The position numbers were made by a program, and so were the translations under genes. A stretch of DNA of 16,492 nucleotides from CAYLGT01 sp964383465 (GTDB taxonomy: Bacteria; Patescibacteriota; Saccharimonadia; Saccharimonadales; Saccharimonadaceae). A model generated the notes under the pieces. That model was not told where the DNA came from, did no database searches, and saw only the letters and a list, made by a program, of their open reading frames with translations. The first letter of the stretch is position 1. Each line of letters begins with the position of its first letter. The stretch covers positions 1-16,492 of the forward strand of contig CAYLGT010000017.1 of the NCBI GenBank assembly GCA_964383465.1, read 5' to 3'. Below, one piece after another: positions 4,824-12,530 of this stretch.

Positions 4824-5888
4824 ATGTCAGACCAATCACCAACTCCAGGCGGCCCAGGCGGCGCAACCGAACCAAAGGATGTTTTTGTCCGTCTCCCCGG
4901 ACACCCAGAGGCAGTTGCCCATTTTCCCCAGAAACTAGAGGAAATGGCCCAGGTTGGTCCTGACGGCAAGCTCATCACCAACCTAGATACCAAACCAGTG
5001 GACGCATCTGCCATCGACCCCGACACGCTTCTACTCAAAGACGGTGTCAAAAAAGTTGATCCTATAGAAAAAAGCACCGAGACCGCGCCCCAGGTTGAGG
5101 CAGACCCAGGAAAAGTTGAAAAGAAATCCAAGCGAGGTTGGCTCATAGGTACGGGCCTAGCTACTGCTGCCGTCACTGCAGTAGCGCTGTTAATCCCCCA
5201 TGGTTCTGACGAATCTAAAGAGCCTGTGCGTCCACCAGAGTCGAGCGCTCCCGCTAACCCTGGCGCCTCTGAGCCTACCAAAGAGGCAACGCAATCTCCT
5301 GAGACTCAGACTCCTGAATCTCTTATCGGTATCGCAACTCCAACAGGGGAGAACATCAACGTCGCTCCCTCCGACGAAGTTGAAAAAGAAGCACTCCGGC
5401 CTGTCACCGCTAAGGAGTTTAAAACTCCCGAAGAAGCTTTTGCGCGCTTCACCTACCTGGAAAACATCCTCCGTATGGGCGCCGATATAGATGACAGTGG
5501 TGCGATCGTCGAAACTCCGGCCTCTATGGCTTACCGCGATCAGCTACACAGCATCATGTATAGCGCCGGTGCCACCGACAACTTCGAAAGCGCCGACAGA
5601 CTACGTATGAGTGTCAGTCTCTCGCTTTGGTTCGTTGAGGGCGCAGGCCACATAGATGGAAAAACTGGCACCTACCACGTCTCACGTACTGTCGACAACG
5701 TCACAGACAACGGTGACGGCACATGGACGCTCGAAATCACCGAAACACCTGCAACCAATTTAACTGCTATCGACCCAACACTGATCGAGAAAGTGCCGGA
5801 CATCAACGACACCTTTACTCGCACTGTGGTACTGAGCCAAAAAGATGGCATCTGGCACCAGGACTCAGTTTCTCTTTCGACCAGCTAG
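4824..5888 (+). CDS. Bitopic membrane protein with exported C-terminal domain, possible VirB8-like subunit
   Basis: I do not recognise a named family. The 354 residues are arranged as a polar cytoplasmic part (1-103), one membrane helix (about 105-124, preceded by KKSKR, so N-terminus inside), a Pro/Ser/Thr/Glu-rich linker (128-195) and an exported domain (about 196-354). That domain has helices (TPEEAFARFTYLENILR, 201-217) followed by beta-strand-like segments (TGTYHVSRTVDNV, GTWTLEITET, DTFTRTVVLSQKDGIWHQDSV). This topology and helix-then-strand order resemble VirB8/TcpC subunits with an NTF2-like periplasmic fold, but the link is structural inference only. It has a good ribosome binding site (AAAGGAG, 4806-4812) and heads the operon of VirB6-, VirB3- and VirB4-like genes, where a VirB8 would be expected. 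Stop TAG. Confidence 0.75.
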   Translation: MSDQSPTPGGPGGATEPKDVFVRLPGHPEAVAHFPQKLEEMAQVGPDGKLITNLDTKPVDASAIDPDTLLLKDGVKKVDPIEKSTETAPQVEADPGKVEKKSKRGWLIGTGLATAAVTAVALLIPHGSDESKEPVRPPESSAPANPGASEPTKEATQSPETQTPESLIGIATPTGENINVAPSDEVEKEALRPVTAKEFKTPEEAFARFTYLENILRMGADIDDSGAIVETPASMAYRDQLHSIMYSAGATDNFESADRLRMSVSLSLWFVEGAGHIDGKTGTYHVSRTVDNVTDNGDGTWTLEITETPATNLTAIDPTLIEKVPDINDTFTRTVVLSQKDGIWHQDSVSLSTS

Positions 5889-5946
5889 TTTCTTCTCTCG
5901 CTCTCTCTGGTAAATACGTCCAATTTGCACTATCATTGACTACATA

Positions 5947-8808
5947 ATGATAAAGCTTGCTATGCACCGCGGTCGTGGCGTTCTGCTACTCCTCTGGTTG
6001 GCGCTCAGTTTGAGCCTGGGCCTATTTATGGCAACCCAGCGCGCTGCTGCAGCACCATCGGACGTACCGATGCTGCTGTCAAACGACACACTATATAAGC
6101 AGGTAAGCACCCACCAACACTATTGGTGGCTCTACAGCTGTTACGTCAACACCGACATAGATGGTGCTGACAAAAACGAGGTGACGAGCTGGGACTTTTT
6201 CGAGGGAAATTCTTTTAAAAGCACGCTCGGCGCTATGTATGGCGGAGAGGGCACGGCTGACTGTCAAACAGAAAGTGTCATGCAAACCGCCTATAACTAT
6301 CTCGGCGCCACCGACTCCATAGGGACGTTCTGTGCACTTGACGGCGCCCAGTACAAAGGCAAACATGAACCTGTAGACGTCTGTAAAGCAGGACCAAGTA
6401 CAACAAGTACCTCAGACAATGACTGGGACAACGATGCAACAAAGGCCGAACGTGCTGCGTCGTTCAAATCGCAGTTCAGCGCGCGCGATCCTGGAATTAG
6501 TAACGCAGGGAAATACCTACGTGCCTACATGTCGCTGACTCAAGCCTGTAACATCTCCTTTAGCGACAAAAAGATATATGACACCAAAGCACAGGCCGAC
6601 GCAGCCGGTGCGGCCGGCGAAGCCAGTAAGTACCCCGTGCCTGTCGTCTATGAAAAAACGCCGGGGAATTATGTCGTCGGGTACATGGTGGGCATCGGTA
6701 CTCCGAACGTACGTGACATTCGACTGGTTGCTGACTCAACTGTACAGGTTGCAACTCGTACTGGTGTGAGTGGCGGATATCAATCGCTAGGCAGTTGTGA
6801 TGATGCTGCAACCGAAGCCGGCAAATACGCCCAGGACTACGCAACGTATCTAAAGGTAAACGGGGTAGACAGTTCGACGGACGCAAACTCTGGTGGCACG
6901 GAAAGCGGGAGCACTGAACCGGTCTGTAGTGCAGGAGCGCTCGGCTGGGTCTTTTGCCCGCTGACAGAGTTCATGTCAAAGACCGTCAACGGTGTGGCGA
7001 CTTACCTAGAGGGCCAATTAAAGTACGAGCCATTACTCAACTCCGACCAAGGCAACGCCATAAAAGCCATCTGGCAGATAGTGCTCAACATGGCAAACGT
7101 TGGGCTTATCATCGCTTTCTTGTTCATCGTTTTCTCACAGGCGACTTCTATAGGTCTTAGTACGTATGGCATCAAAAAGATGCTGCCAAAGATCATCATA
7201 GCCGCCATACTTATGAACTTGTCGTTTTATCTATGTGCCATCGCTGTGGACATCGCCAACATCGCCGGAGTGAGCATAAAGGCAATCATAGACGCCGGAC
7301 TCAACCAAATCGGCGACATTACTGCGGTAAACATCCAGGCAGGCGCTTCGGGTGGGCAATGGGCGGCAACAGTTGCGGCGCTTCTACTCGCCGTGGGAGT
7401 TGGCTTTGCGACTGGGGCGATTTTCCTCGTGCTACCGATTTTGGCAACTGGACTCGTTTCGGTACTGACTGCCTGGTTTATCATTGTCGCACGACAGATC
7501 ATCATCACACTTCTTATCGTTGTTTCACCACTTGCCATGCTGGCGTGGGTGCTGCCAAACACCGAGGACTGGTTTAGCAAATGGCGTAAGATTTTCGCTT
7601 CCATGCTCCTGATGTTCCCACTCATTATGATCGTGTTCTATGGCTCCACACTCATGTCACACCTCATCCTGGTCACTGCAAACGGTGGAGCAGACGACAA
7701 CGCCGGACTTATGGTAAACCTAATCGCCTTTACGATGCTAACCGTTCCACTATTCTCACTACCATTCATCATGAAAGCAGCAGGCGGCATACTGGAACGC
7801 TTTGGTGGTATGGTTAACAACCGCAACAAAGGTATCGTCGACCGCGCGCGAAAGATGGGCCAGGAGGGCCGGGAGCGTACACGTTCAAAGGCCGCTTCTG
7901 ACTATGACCCAACCCGTGAAGGTTTTGGAAAGCTGAAAAACGCTCGAGCACGCCTAGCAAACAAGCCATTTCTGGGAGTTGGCGCCGATAGTCGTGCTCG
8001 CGCACGCTTTGGCATCACGCAGCGTGGCGATCAGTACTCTGGGGAGCAGATGAAGCTTGCCACTTCGCAGCTCAGCCAGCGTGGCATTATGGGCAACAAA
8101 AGCGAGCTCTATAACATCGCTAAAAGCAGCGCAAACAACCCATACCTCCGCCGAGCCGCTGCTGCGCAGCTCGGCGAAATAGGTGCAACCGACAAGCTCG
8201 AGGATCTTTTCCGCGGTGAAGTTGACCTTTCTTCACCGACCGGGGAACGAGTAGGGCAGGATAAAGCCACTAAGCGAATAGCTGCACAAGCTATTGGTGC
8301 AGCTGCACCAAAATTAGCCGGTCCTGCAGCACCTCTCTTTTTCGATGCCGTCACTTATGAAGGTTCTATGAAGGCAGATGAAAAGAATGAACCCGCCGCT
8401 ATCGCTGCCGGCGAAAAGGTCGGCAAGGATAAAATTGCGGCTCAGATGGGACCATCGTATCTCGCAGGACTTCGCCCCGACCAAGTTATTGGGGCGCGCA
8501 AAGCCATAAGTAAGATGACCGGCGCACAGCAAACGGCCACTATCGCCTCTACCGAGGCGGCAATTAGAACTATTGGTGGCGATGCCCGAATCCTAAACAC
8601 TCTTTCAGACGAACACATCGTGGAAATCGGTAAAATGGCAAAGAGCTTGGGTATAGCCGCAAGTGGTATGTCGCCTGAGCTTCGAGAACGATATGAACGT
8701 GCCGCTGCCGCCGTGACCGCAACTTCCGGTCCGTTTAAGCCCGGAGAGACACCACCACCTACCTCTACTCCATCCGCTCCAGGTGCACCCGGTTCAGGTT
8801 GGGATTAG
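5947..8808 (+). CDS. VirB6/TrbL-like polytopic T4SS channel protein
   Basis: A 953-residue protein. Residues 1-36 form a signal peptide (ending AAAAP). An exported region (37-340) has cysteines at 65, 106, 129, 146, 201, 284, 327 and 337. A hydrophobic core with about six membrane helices follows (roughly 375-398, 412-440, 473-497, 498-534, 547-570, 588-608), including the segment RQIIITLLIVVSPLAMLAWV and a nearby TEDWFSKWRK, typical of VirB6/TrbL-like proteins of Gram-positive and CPR systems. The C-terminal third (612-953) is cytoplasmic, positively charged at first, then helical with HEAT-like Ala-rich stretches (about 725-800), ending in a Pro-rich tail. The protein would line the translocation channel in the cell membrane. 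No Shine-Dalgarno sequence precedes the ATG at 5947; a second ATG at 5962 is possible. The 58-base gap before it is pyrimidine-rich at 5889-5909. Stop TAG. Confidence 0.85.
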   Translation: MIKLAMHRGRGVLLLLWLALSLSLGLFMATQRAAAAPSDVPMLLSNDTLYKQVSTHQHYWWLYSCYVNTDIDGADKNEVTSWDFFEGNSFKSTLGAMYGGEGTADCQTESVMQTAYNYLGATDSIGTFCALDGAQYKGKHEPVDVCKAGPSTTSTSDNDWDNDATKAERAASFKSQFSARDPGISNAGKYLRAYMSLTQACNISFSDKKIYDTKAQADAAGAAGEASKYPVPVVYEKTPGNYVVGYMVGIGTPNVRDIRLVADSTVQVATRTGVSGGYQSLGSCDDAATEAGKYAQDYATYLKVNGVDSSTDANSGGTESGSTEPVCSAGALGWVFCPLTEFMSKTVNGVATYLEGQLKYEPLLNSDQGNAIKAIWQIVLNMANVGLIIAFLFIVFSQATSIGLSTYGIKKMLPKIIIAAILMNLSFYLCAIAVDIANIAGVSIKAIIDAGLNQIGDITAVNIQAGASGGQWAATVAALLLAVGVGFATGAIFLVLPILATGLVSVLTAWFIIVARQIIITLLIVVSPLAMLAWVLPNTEDWFSKWRKIFASMLLMFPLIMIVFYGSTLMSHLILVTANGGADDNAGLMVNLIAFTMLTVPLFSLPFIMKAAGGILERFGGMVNNRNKGIVDRARKMGQEGRERTRSKAASDYDPTREGFGKLKNARARLANKPFLGVGADSRARARFGITQRGDQYSGEQMKLATSQLSQRGIMGNKSELYNIAKSSANNPYLRRAAAAQLGEIGATDKLEDLFRGEVDLSSPTGERVGQDKATKRIAAQAIGAAAPKLAGPAAPLFFDAVTYEGSMKADEKNEPAAIAAGEKVGKDKIAAQMGPSYLAGLRPDQVIGARKAISKMTGAQQTATIASTEAAIRTIGGDARILNTLSDEHIVEIGKMAKSLGIAASGMSPELRERYERAAAAVTATSGPFKPGETPPPTSTPSAPGAPGSGWD

Positions 8809-8814
8809 CAGTCT

Positions 8815-9744
8815 ATGGCCGTCTATAAAGTTCCCCAAGATGTTGAGGCCGAAGACAAGCTCATCGGCCCCTTCAGTTTTCGTCAGTTCATCTACCTAAT
8901 CGTCGCGGCGCTCGGCATCTTTCTCGCTTGGGCACTGAGTCGCATCTTTATCGGGCTTTTCATACTGCCGGTACCTATCATTGTGGCCATGCTGGCACTC
9001 GCATTGCCGCTACGCAAAGATCAGCCCATGGAGACGTACCTCATCGCCATGCTCAAGTTCTTTTTCAAGCCACGCCACCGCCTCTGGGACCCTGAAGGGA
9101 CAATCTCTCTCGTCGAGATTACAGCACCAAAAGTCGTAGAAGGACCACAGACGAAAGGCTTCAACGCCGACGAAGCTTCACAGCGCCTCAGCTACTTGGC
9201 ACAAGTTGTCGACACGCAGGGGTGGTCAACGCGCGGTGCAGTAAGCGGTAACGACTCCATGAGCGACATATTTGTCGCAGACGCTTCTCATGCCGAAGAC
9301 ATCCTGGACGAAACAGCCTCGGTCTCTCAGGCTTTTTCACAAAAAATTGCTCAGGCAGACAACGCACACCTGGAGGCGGTTCGACAGCAGTTTCAAACTG
9401 CTACGCAGCAGCCAGCCGATCCAGTGGTCAGCCAAGCACCCTCACAGGATCCTGTCGCAACACCGGTCATGAGTCCTGTAGCGCCTGCCCCTATCGTCGA
9501 CGAGGCCGTACCTGCGGACGTCCATTTTGACCCATATCCGAACTCTATGCACCAGCATGTTCTCAGCCCCACAGGAGCATCACCACAACCTGTGCAAAAA
9601 CCACAAGCAGAACCTAGCGAAACTACTGTTTCCCCTGATATACTAAGACTTGCAAACAATAACGACCTTTCTATCAGCGCACTCGCACGAGAAGCGCATC
9701 GCCTGGGAGATGAGACCGAAGAAGTGGTGATCTCGCTCCGATAA
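8815..9744 (+). CDS. PrgI family (VirB3-like) T4SS membrane protein with long C-terminal tail
   Basis: A 309-residue protein. Residues 1-90 match PrgI proteins: a MAVYKVPQDVEAEDKLIGPFS start, two adjacent membrane helices (about 24-43 and 45-66), then basic FFFKPRHRLWDPEG (82-95). PrgI is the VirB3 counterpart of Gram-positive systems and partners the VirB4 ATPase at the membrane; VirB4-type genes follow here. Family members are often not much more than 100-130 residues, so the 200-residue cytoplasmic tail is an extension: a coiled-coil-prone stretch (155-200), a Pro/Ala-rich linker (200-270) and a compact end block (274-309, DILRLANNNDLSISALAREA and onward) that looks like a folded helix and may bind a partner. 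It begins six bases after the VirB6-like stop, indicating coupling. Stop TAA. Confidence 0.88.
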   Translation: MAVYKVPQDVEAEDKLIGPFSFRQFIYLIVAALGIFLAWALSRIFIGLFILPVPIIVAMLALALPLRKDQPMETYLIAMLKFFFKPRHRLWDPEGTISLVEITAPKVVEGPQTKGFNADEASQRLSYLAQVVDTQGWSTRGAVSGNDSMSDIFVADASHAEDILDETASVSQAFSQKIAQADNAHLEAVRQQFQTATQQPADPVVSQAPSQDPVATPVMSPVAPAPIVDEAVPADVHFDPYPNSMHQHVLSPTGASPQPVQKPQAEPSETTVSPDILRLANNNDLSISALAREAHRLGDETEEVVISLR

Positions 9745-9783
9745 CAGTGCGGTAGAAGGGGTGGGATGTAAAAAGGAGCACTG
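9745..9783 (+). promoter_or_regulatory. Inverted repeat around the ribosome binding site of the TraC-like gene
   Basis: CAGTGC (9745-9750) and GCACTG (9778-9783) are perfect 6-bp complementary arms, separated by 27 bases, in the 47-base gap. The AAGGAG ribosome binding site (9773-9778) sits at the inner edge of the right arm. A hairpin could modulate translation of the GTG-started gene, but such short arms also arise by chance. Confidence 0.2.
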
Positions 9784-9791
9784 AACCTTCA

Positions 9792-10616
9792 GTGGACCCA
9801 AACCAACAACAGCCATTACAGACACCTGTACCAGCCCAGCCAGTGGTGGCTGGTAGTGCTTCTGCTGCCCAAACCCCAACCCCCGTTCAACCCCGAAACC
9901 CTAACAGCACCCAAAATACTCTCCTAATCGCAGAGCTACGCGAAGGCATGGCAATCATGAACGATGGCAGTTTTCGTGCTGTCGTACGTTGTCAATCGAT
10001 TAACTTTGACCTCATGAGTGCGCGTGAACGTGAAGGAGTTGAGTATAGCTACCAGAGCTTTTTGAACTCTCTCTACTTCCCGGTACAGATTTTTATACGC
10101 TCCCAAAAAGTAGACATAGGGCCATACTTGGATCGTCTCGCTAAAATCCGTCGCGACCAGGACAACATGCTCCTTGGAGTCCTTATGGACGACTACATGA
10201 CGTTTATCGATGCGCTTTCTCAAGAAACAAACATCATGGAAAAGGATTTCTATGTAGTTGTTCCTTACTACCCAACCGGTGACGTTACTTCTATAGCCCA
10301 AAACAGCAAAAATATCTTTACTGCCTTTTTGAAACCCGACAAACAACAGCGAGTCACTATAGACCAGGCTAGTTATACAAAAGCCAAAGAGGAAATTAGC
10401 AACCGCGTAAATGCTGTTATGAGCGGACTGTTTCAGATGGGTATAAAAAGTGCTCAACTCGGTACAAAACAGCTTGGCGAACTCTACTACAACATGTACA
10501 ACCCCGATACTGCCGTGCGTGAACCTTTGGGTGATTTCGAAAACCTGACCTCTACCTATGTAGCAAAGGGTGAAGGCCAGGCTCCGCAAGCAAACCTAGA
10601 AAGTGGGGCTCAGTAG
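9792..10616 (+). CDS. TraC/VirB4 N-terminal-like protein (stand-alone)
   Basis: A 274-residue cytoplasmic protein beginning with GTG; the next in-frame ATG (residue 53) would cut into the conserved domain. After a Pro/Gln-rich leader (1-42), residues 45-245 resemble the non-ATPase N-terminal domain of VirB4/TraC proteins: IAELREGMAIMNDGSFRAVV, a FDLMSAREREG segment, then SFLNSLYFPVQIFIRSQKVD and PYLDRL. No Walker motifs are present. In family terms this region docks VirB4 to membrane partners such as VirB3/PrgI. It precedes the ATPase gene, which starts one base after this stop, so the two proteins are probably made in step and act together. The ribosome binding site AAGGAG lies 13 bases before GTG, rather far, perhaps limiting expression. 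Stop TAG. Confidence 0.8.
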   Translation: MDPNQQQPLQTPVPAQPVVAGSASAAQTPTPVQPRNPNSTQNTLLIAELREGMAIMNDGSFRAVVRCQSINFDLMSAREREGVEYSYQSFLNSLYFPVQIFIRSQKVDIGPYLDRLAKIRRDQDNMLLGVLMDDYMTFIDALSQETNIMEKDFYVVVPYYPTGDVTSIAQNSKNIFTAFLKPDKQQRVTIDQASYTKAKEEISNRVNAVMSGLFQMGIKSAQLGTKQLGELYYNMYNPDTAVREPLGDFENLTSTYVAKGEGQAPQANLESGAQ

Positions 10617-10617
10617 T

Positions 10618-12519
10618 ATGGCTTTGTTTGGCAGAAAAAAGAAACTAAGCGCTGTCGACATCGCAGAACAGCAGCGCCTACGCGAACAACAAGAAGTCGA
10701 AACGGAGTTTCTAAAAGGAATCACGACACTTCGTGACCTCATCGCCCCAAGTAGTCTCGAGATCCAGAGCGGACACTTCCGTATCGGTACTAAGTATGGA
10801 CGGACGCTCTATATATACGGGTACCCTCGACAGATTTATACCGGCTGGCTGAGCAGTATCATAAACGTCGACGAAGTCATCGACGTAAGCATGTTTATCT
10901 ACCCAGTTGAAAGCCAGGTAGTGCTTAACAACTTGCGTAAAAAGGTTGGTCAACTTGAAGCAAGTATCCAGATAAACGCTGAGCACGGAAAGGTTCGTGA
11001 CCCGGGCCTAGAGGCCGCCATACAGGACGCCGAGGAACTCCGTGACCAACTTCAGGTTGGTGCAGAGCGCTTCTTCCGCTATGGACTTTATATGACGATG
11101 TATGCCGATAGCCTCGACGAGCTAGCATTTGTGCAGCATAAGATCGAAACTATCCTCGGTCAGCAACTTGTCTTCTCGAAAGTCGCCAGTTCCCAGCAGG
11201 AGCAGGGGCTCAACAGCACTATCCCGCAAATGGCCGATCAACTCCAGATCCGTCGCAACATGAACACAGGTGCGATCAGTACGAGCTTTCCATTTACCAG
11301 CGCCGATCTGACACAGGAAAAGGGTGTGCTCTATGGTATCAACATGCACAACAACGGGCTGGTTATCTTTGACCGTTTCAGCCTAGAAAACGCCAACATG
11401 GTAGTGTTCGCAAAGTCTGGTGCGGGAAAGTCATTTACCGTAAAGCTCGAGGCACTTCGTACCATGATGATGGGGGCAGATGTTATCATCATCGACCCGG
11501 AAAATGAATACCAGCGCCTCGCCGAAGCGGTTGGGGGGAGTTATATACAACTCAGCCTCAACAGCTCTGTACGTATCAACCCATTTGACCTCCCGAGGGT
11601 TATCGACAGCGACGATGCAGAGGACGCCCTACGTGCAAACCTAGTTACACTTCACGGTCTGCTACGTCTTATGCTGGGCGGTGGTCAGATACTACCAAAC
11701 GGTATGGCGATGCCAGCACTCAGTCCGGCTGAAGAGGCTGACTTGGACCAGGCACTCATCGATACCTACGCCCGAGCTGGTATCACGAGCGACCCGCTTA
11801 CTCACAACTCGATTCCTCCGACCATAGGTGATCTATATGAAACACTTCTTCACATGGGTGGCAGCGGTCCACAACTTGCACAGCGTCTGCGCAAATACAC
11901 CACTGGTACATTTGCCGGCATCTTCTCACAGCAGAGCAACATCGACATTAACAACACCATGGTTGTGTTCAATATCCGCGACCTCGAAGATGAACTGCGA
12001 CCAGTTGCGATGTATATCGTACTGAGCCACATCTGGAACAAGACTCGTACTGAACAGAAAAAGCGACTCCTGATCGTCGACGAAGCGTGGCAACTCATGA
12101 AGTATGATGACTCGGCTAACTTCCTGTTTAGCCTCGCCAAGCGAGCCCGAAAGTATTACCTAGGACTCACGACCATCACCCAAGACGTTGAGGACTTTAT
12201 GAGTAGCAAAATGGGTCGAGCAATCGTCGCAAACAGTTCCATGCAACTTCTTCTCAAACAAAGCTCAAGTGCCGTCGATGTTCTTGGTGACGTCTTTAAA
12301 CTTACCGAGGAAGAGCGAAAGCGCCTAGCAAACTTCCCAGTAGGGCAAGGTCTGTTTTTCGCCGGCCAGAACCATGTGCATATCCAGATCCTCGGGAGCC
12401 CAACCGAACAACAGCTCATCACGACAAACCCACAGCAAGTTCAAGCGATGCAGCAACAAACCGAGGTGCAATTCCAACCACAACAACCCGGATACATGGA
12501 TCCAAACCAGCAGCTCTAA
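10618..12519 (+). CDS. VirB4-like T4SS ATPase
   Basis: A 633-residue ATPase from the ATG at 10618; the frame extends five codons to a GTG at 10603 within the previous gene, but the ATG one base after that gene's TAG is the natural coupled start. After a charged, coiled-coil-prone start (6-33), residues 40-225 form an N-terminal domain (PSSLEIQSGHFRIGTKYGRTLYI region). The ATPase domain has Walker A SGAGKS (267-272), the IIDPENEY segment (292-299), Walker B LLIVDEAW (484-491, D488/E489) and a TITQDVEDF sensor-like motif. These are the hallmarks of VirB4/TraE-family motors that energise pilus assembly and substrate transfer at the inner face of the membrane. All ATP-binding residues look intact. 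The tail (600-633) is Gln/Pro-rich and ends in MDPNQQL, nearly repeating the start of the TraC-like protein. Stop TAA. Confidence 0.94.
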   Translation: MALFGRKKKLSAVDIAEQQRLREQQEVETEFLKGITTLRDLIAPSSLEIQSGHFRIGTKYGRTLYIYGYPRQIYTGWLSSIINVDEVIDVSMFIYPVESQVVLNNLRKKVGQLEASIQINAEHGKVRDPGLEAAIQDAEELRDQLQVGAERFFRYGLYMTMYADSLDELAFVQHKIETILGQQLVFSKVASSQQEQGLNSTIPQMADQLQIRRNMNTGAISTSFPFTSADLTQEKGVLYGINMHNNGLVIFDRFSLENANMVVFAKSGAGKSFTVKLEALRTMMMGADVIIIDPENEYQRLAEAVGGSYIQLSLNSSVRINPFDLPRVIDSDDAEDALRANLVTLHGLLRLMLGGGQILPNGMAMPALSPAEEADLDQALIDTYARAGITSDPLTHNSIPPTIGDLYETLLHMGGSGPQLAQRLRKYTTGTFAGIFSQQSNIDINNTMVVFNIRDLEDELRPVAMYIVLSHIWNKTRTEQKKRLLIVDEAWQLMKYDDSANFLFSLAKRARKYYLGLTTITQDVEDFMSSKMGRAIVANSSMQLLLKQSSSAVDVLGDVFKLTEEERKRLANFPVGQGLFFAGQNHVHIQILGSPTEQQLITTNPQQVQAMQQQTEVQFQPQQPGYMDPNQQL

Positions 12520-12530
12520 GGATATAAACT

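Noticed and set aside
4775..5281. A 168-codon minus-strand frame that reaches into the divergent promoter region
   Set aside because: It overlaps the 4824 gene, which has a good promoter and ribosome binding site. The antisense protein is low-complexity Ser/Gly/Pro sequence with no domain.
9936..10589. A 217-codon open frame on the minus strand
   Set aside because: It lies fully antisense to the TraC-like gene, whose protein matches a known domain and whose operon context is clear. The antisense translation shows no recognisable domain.
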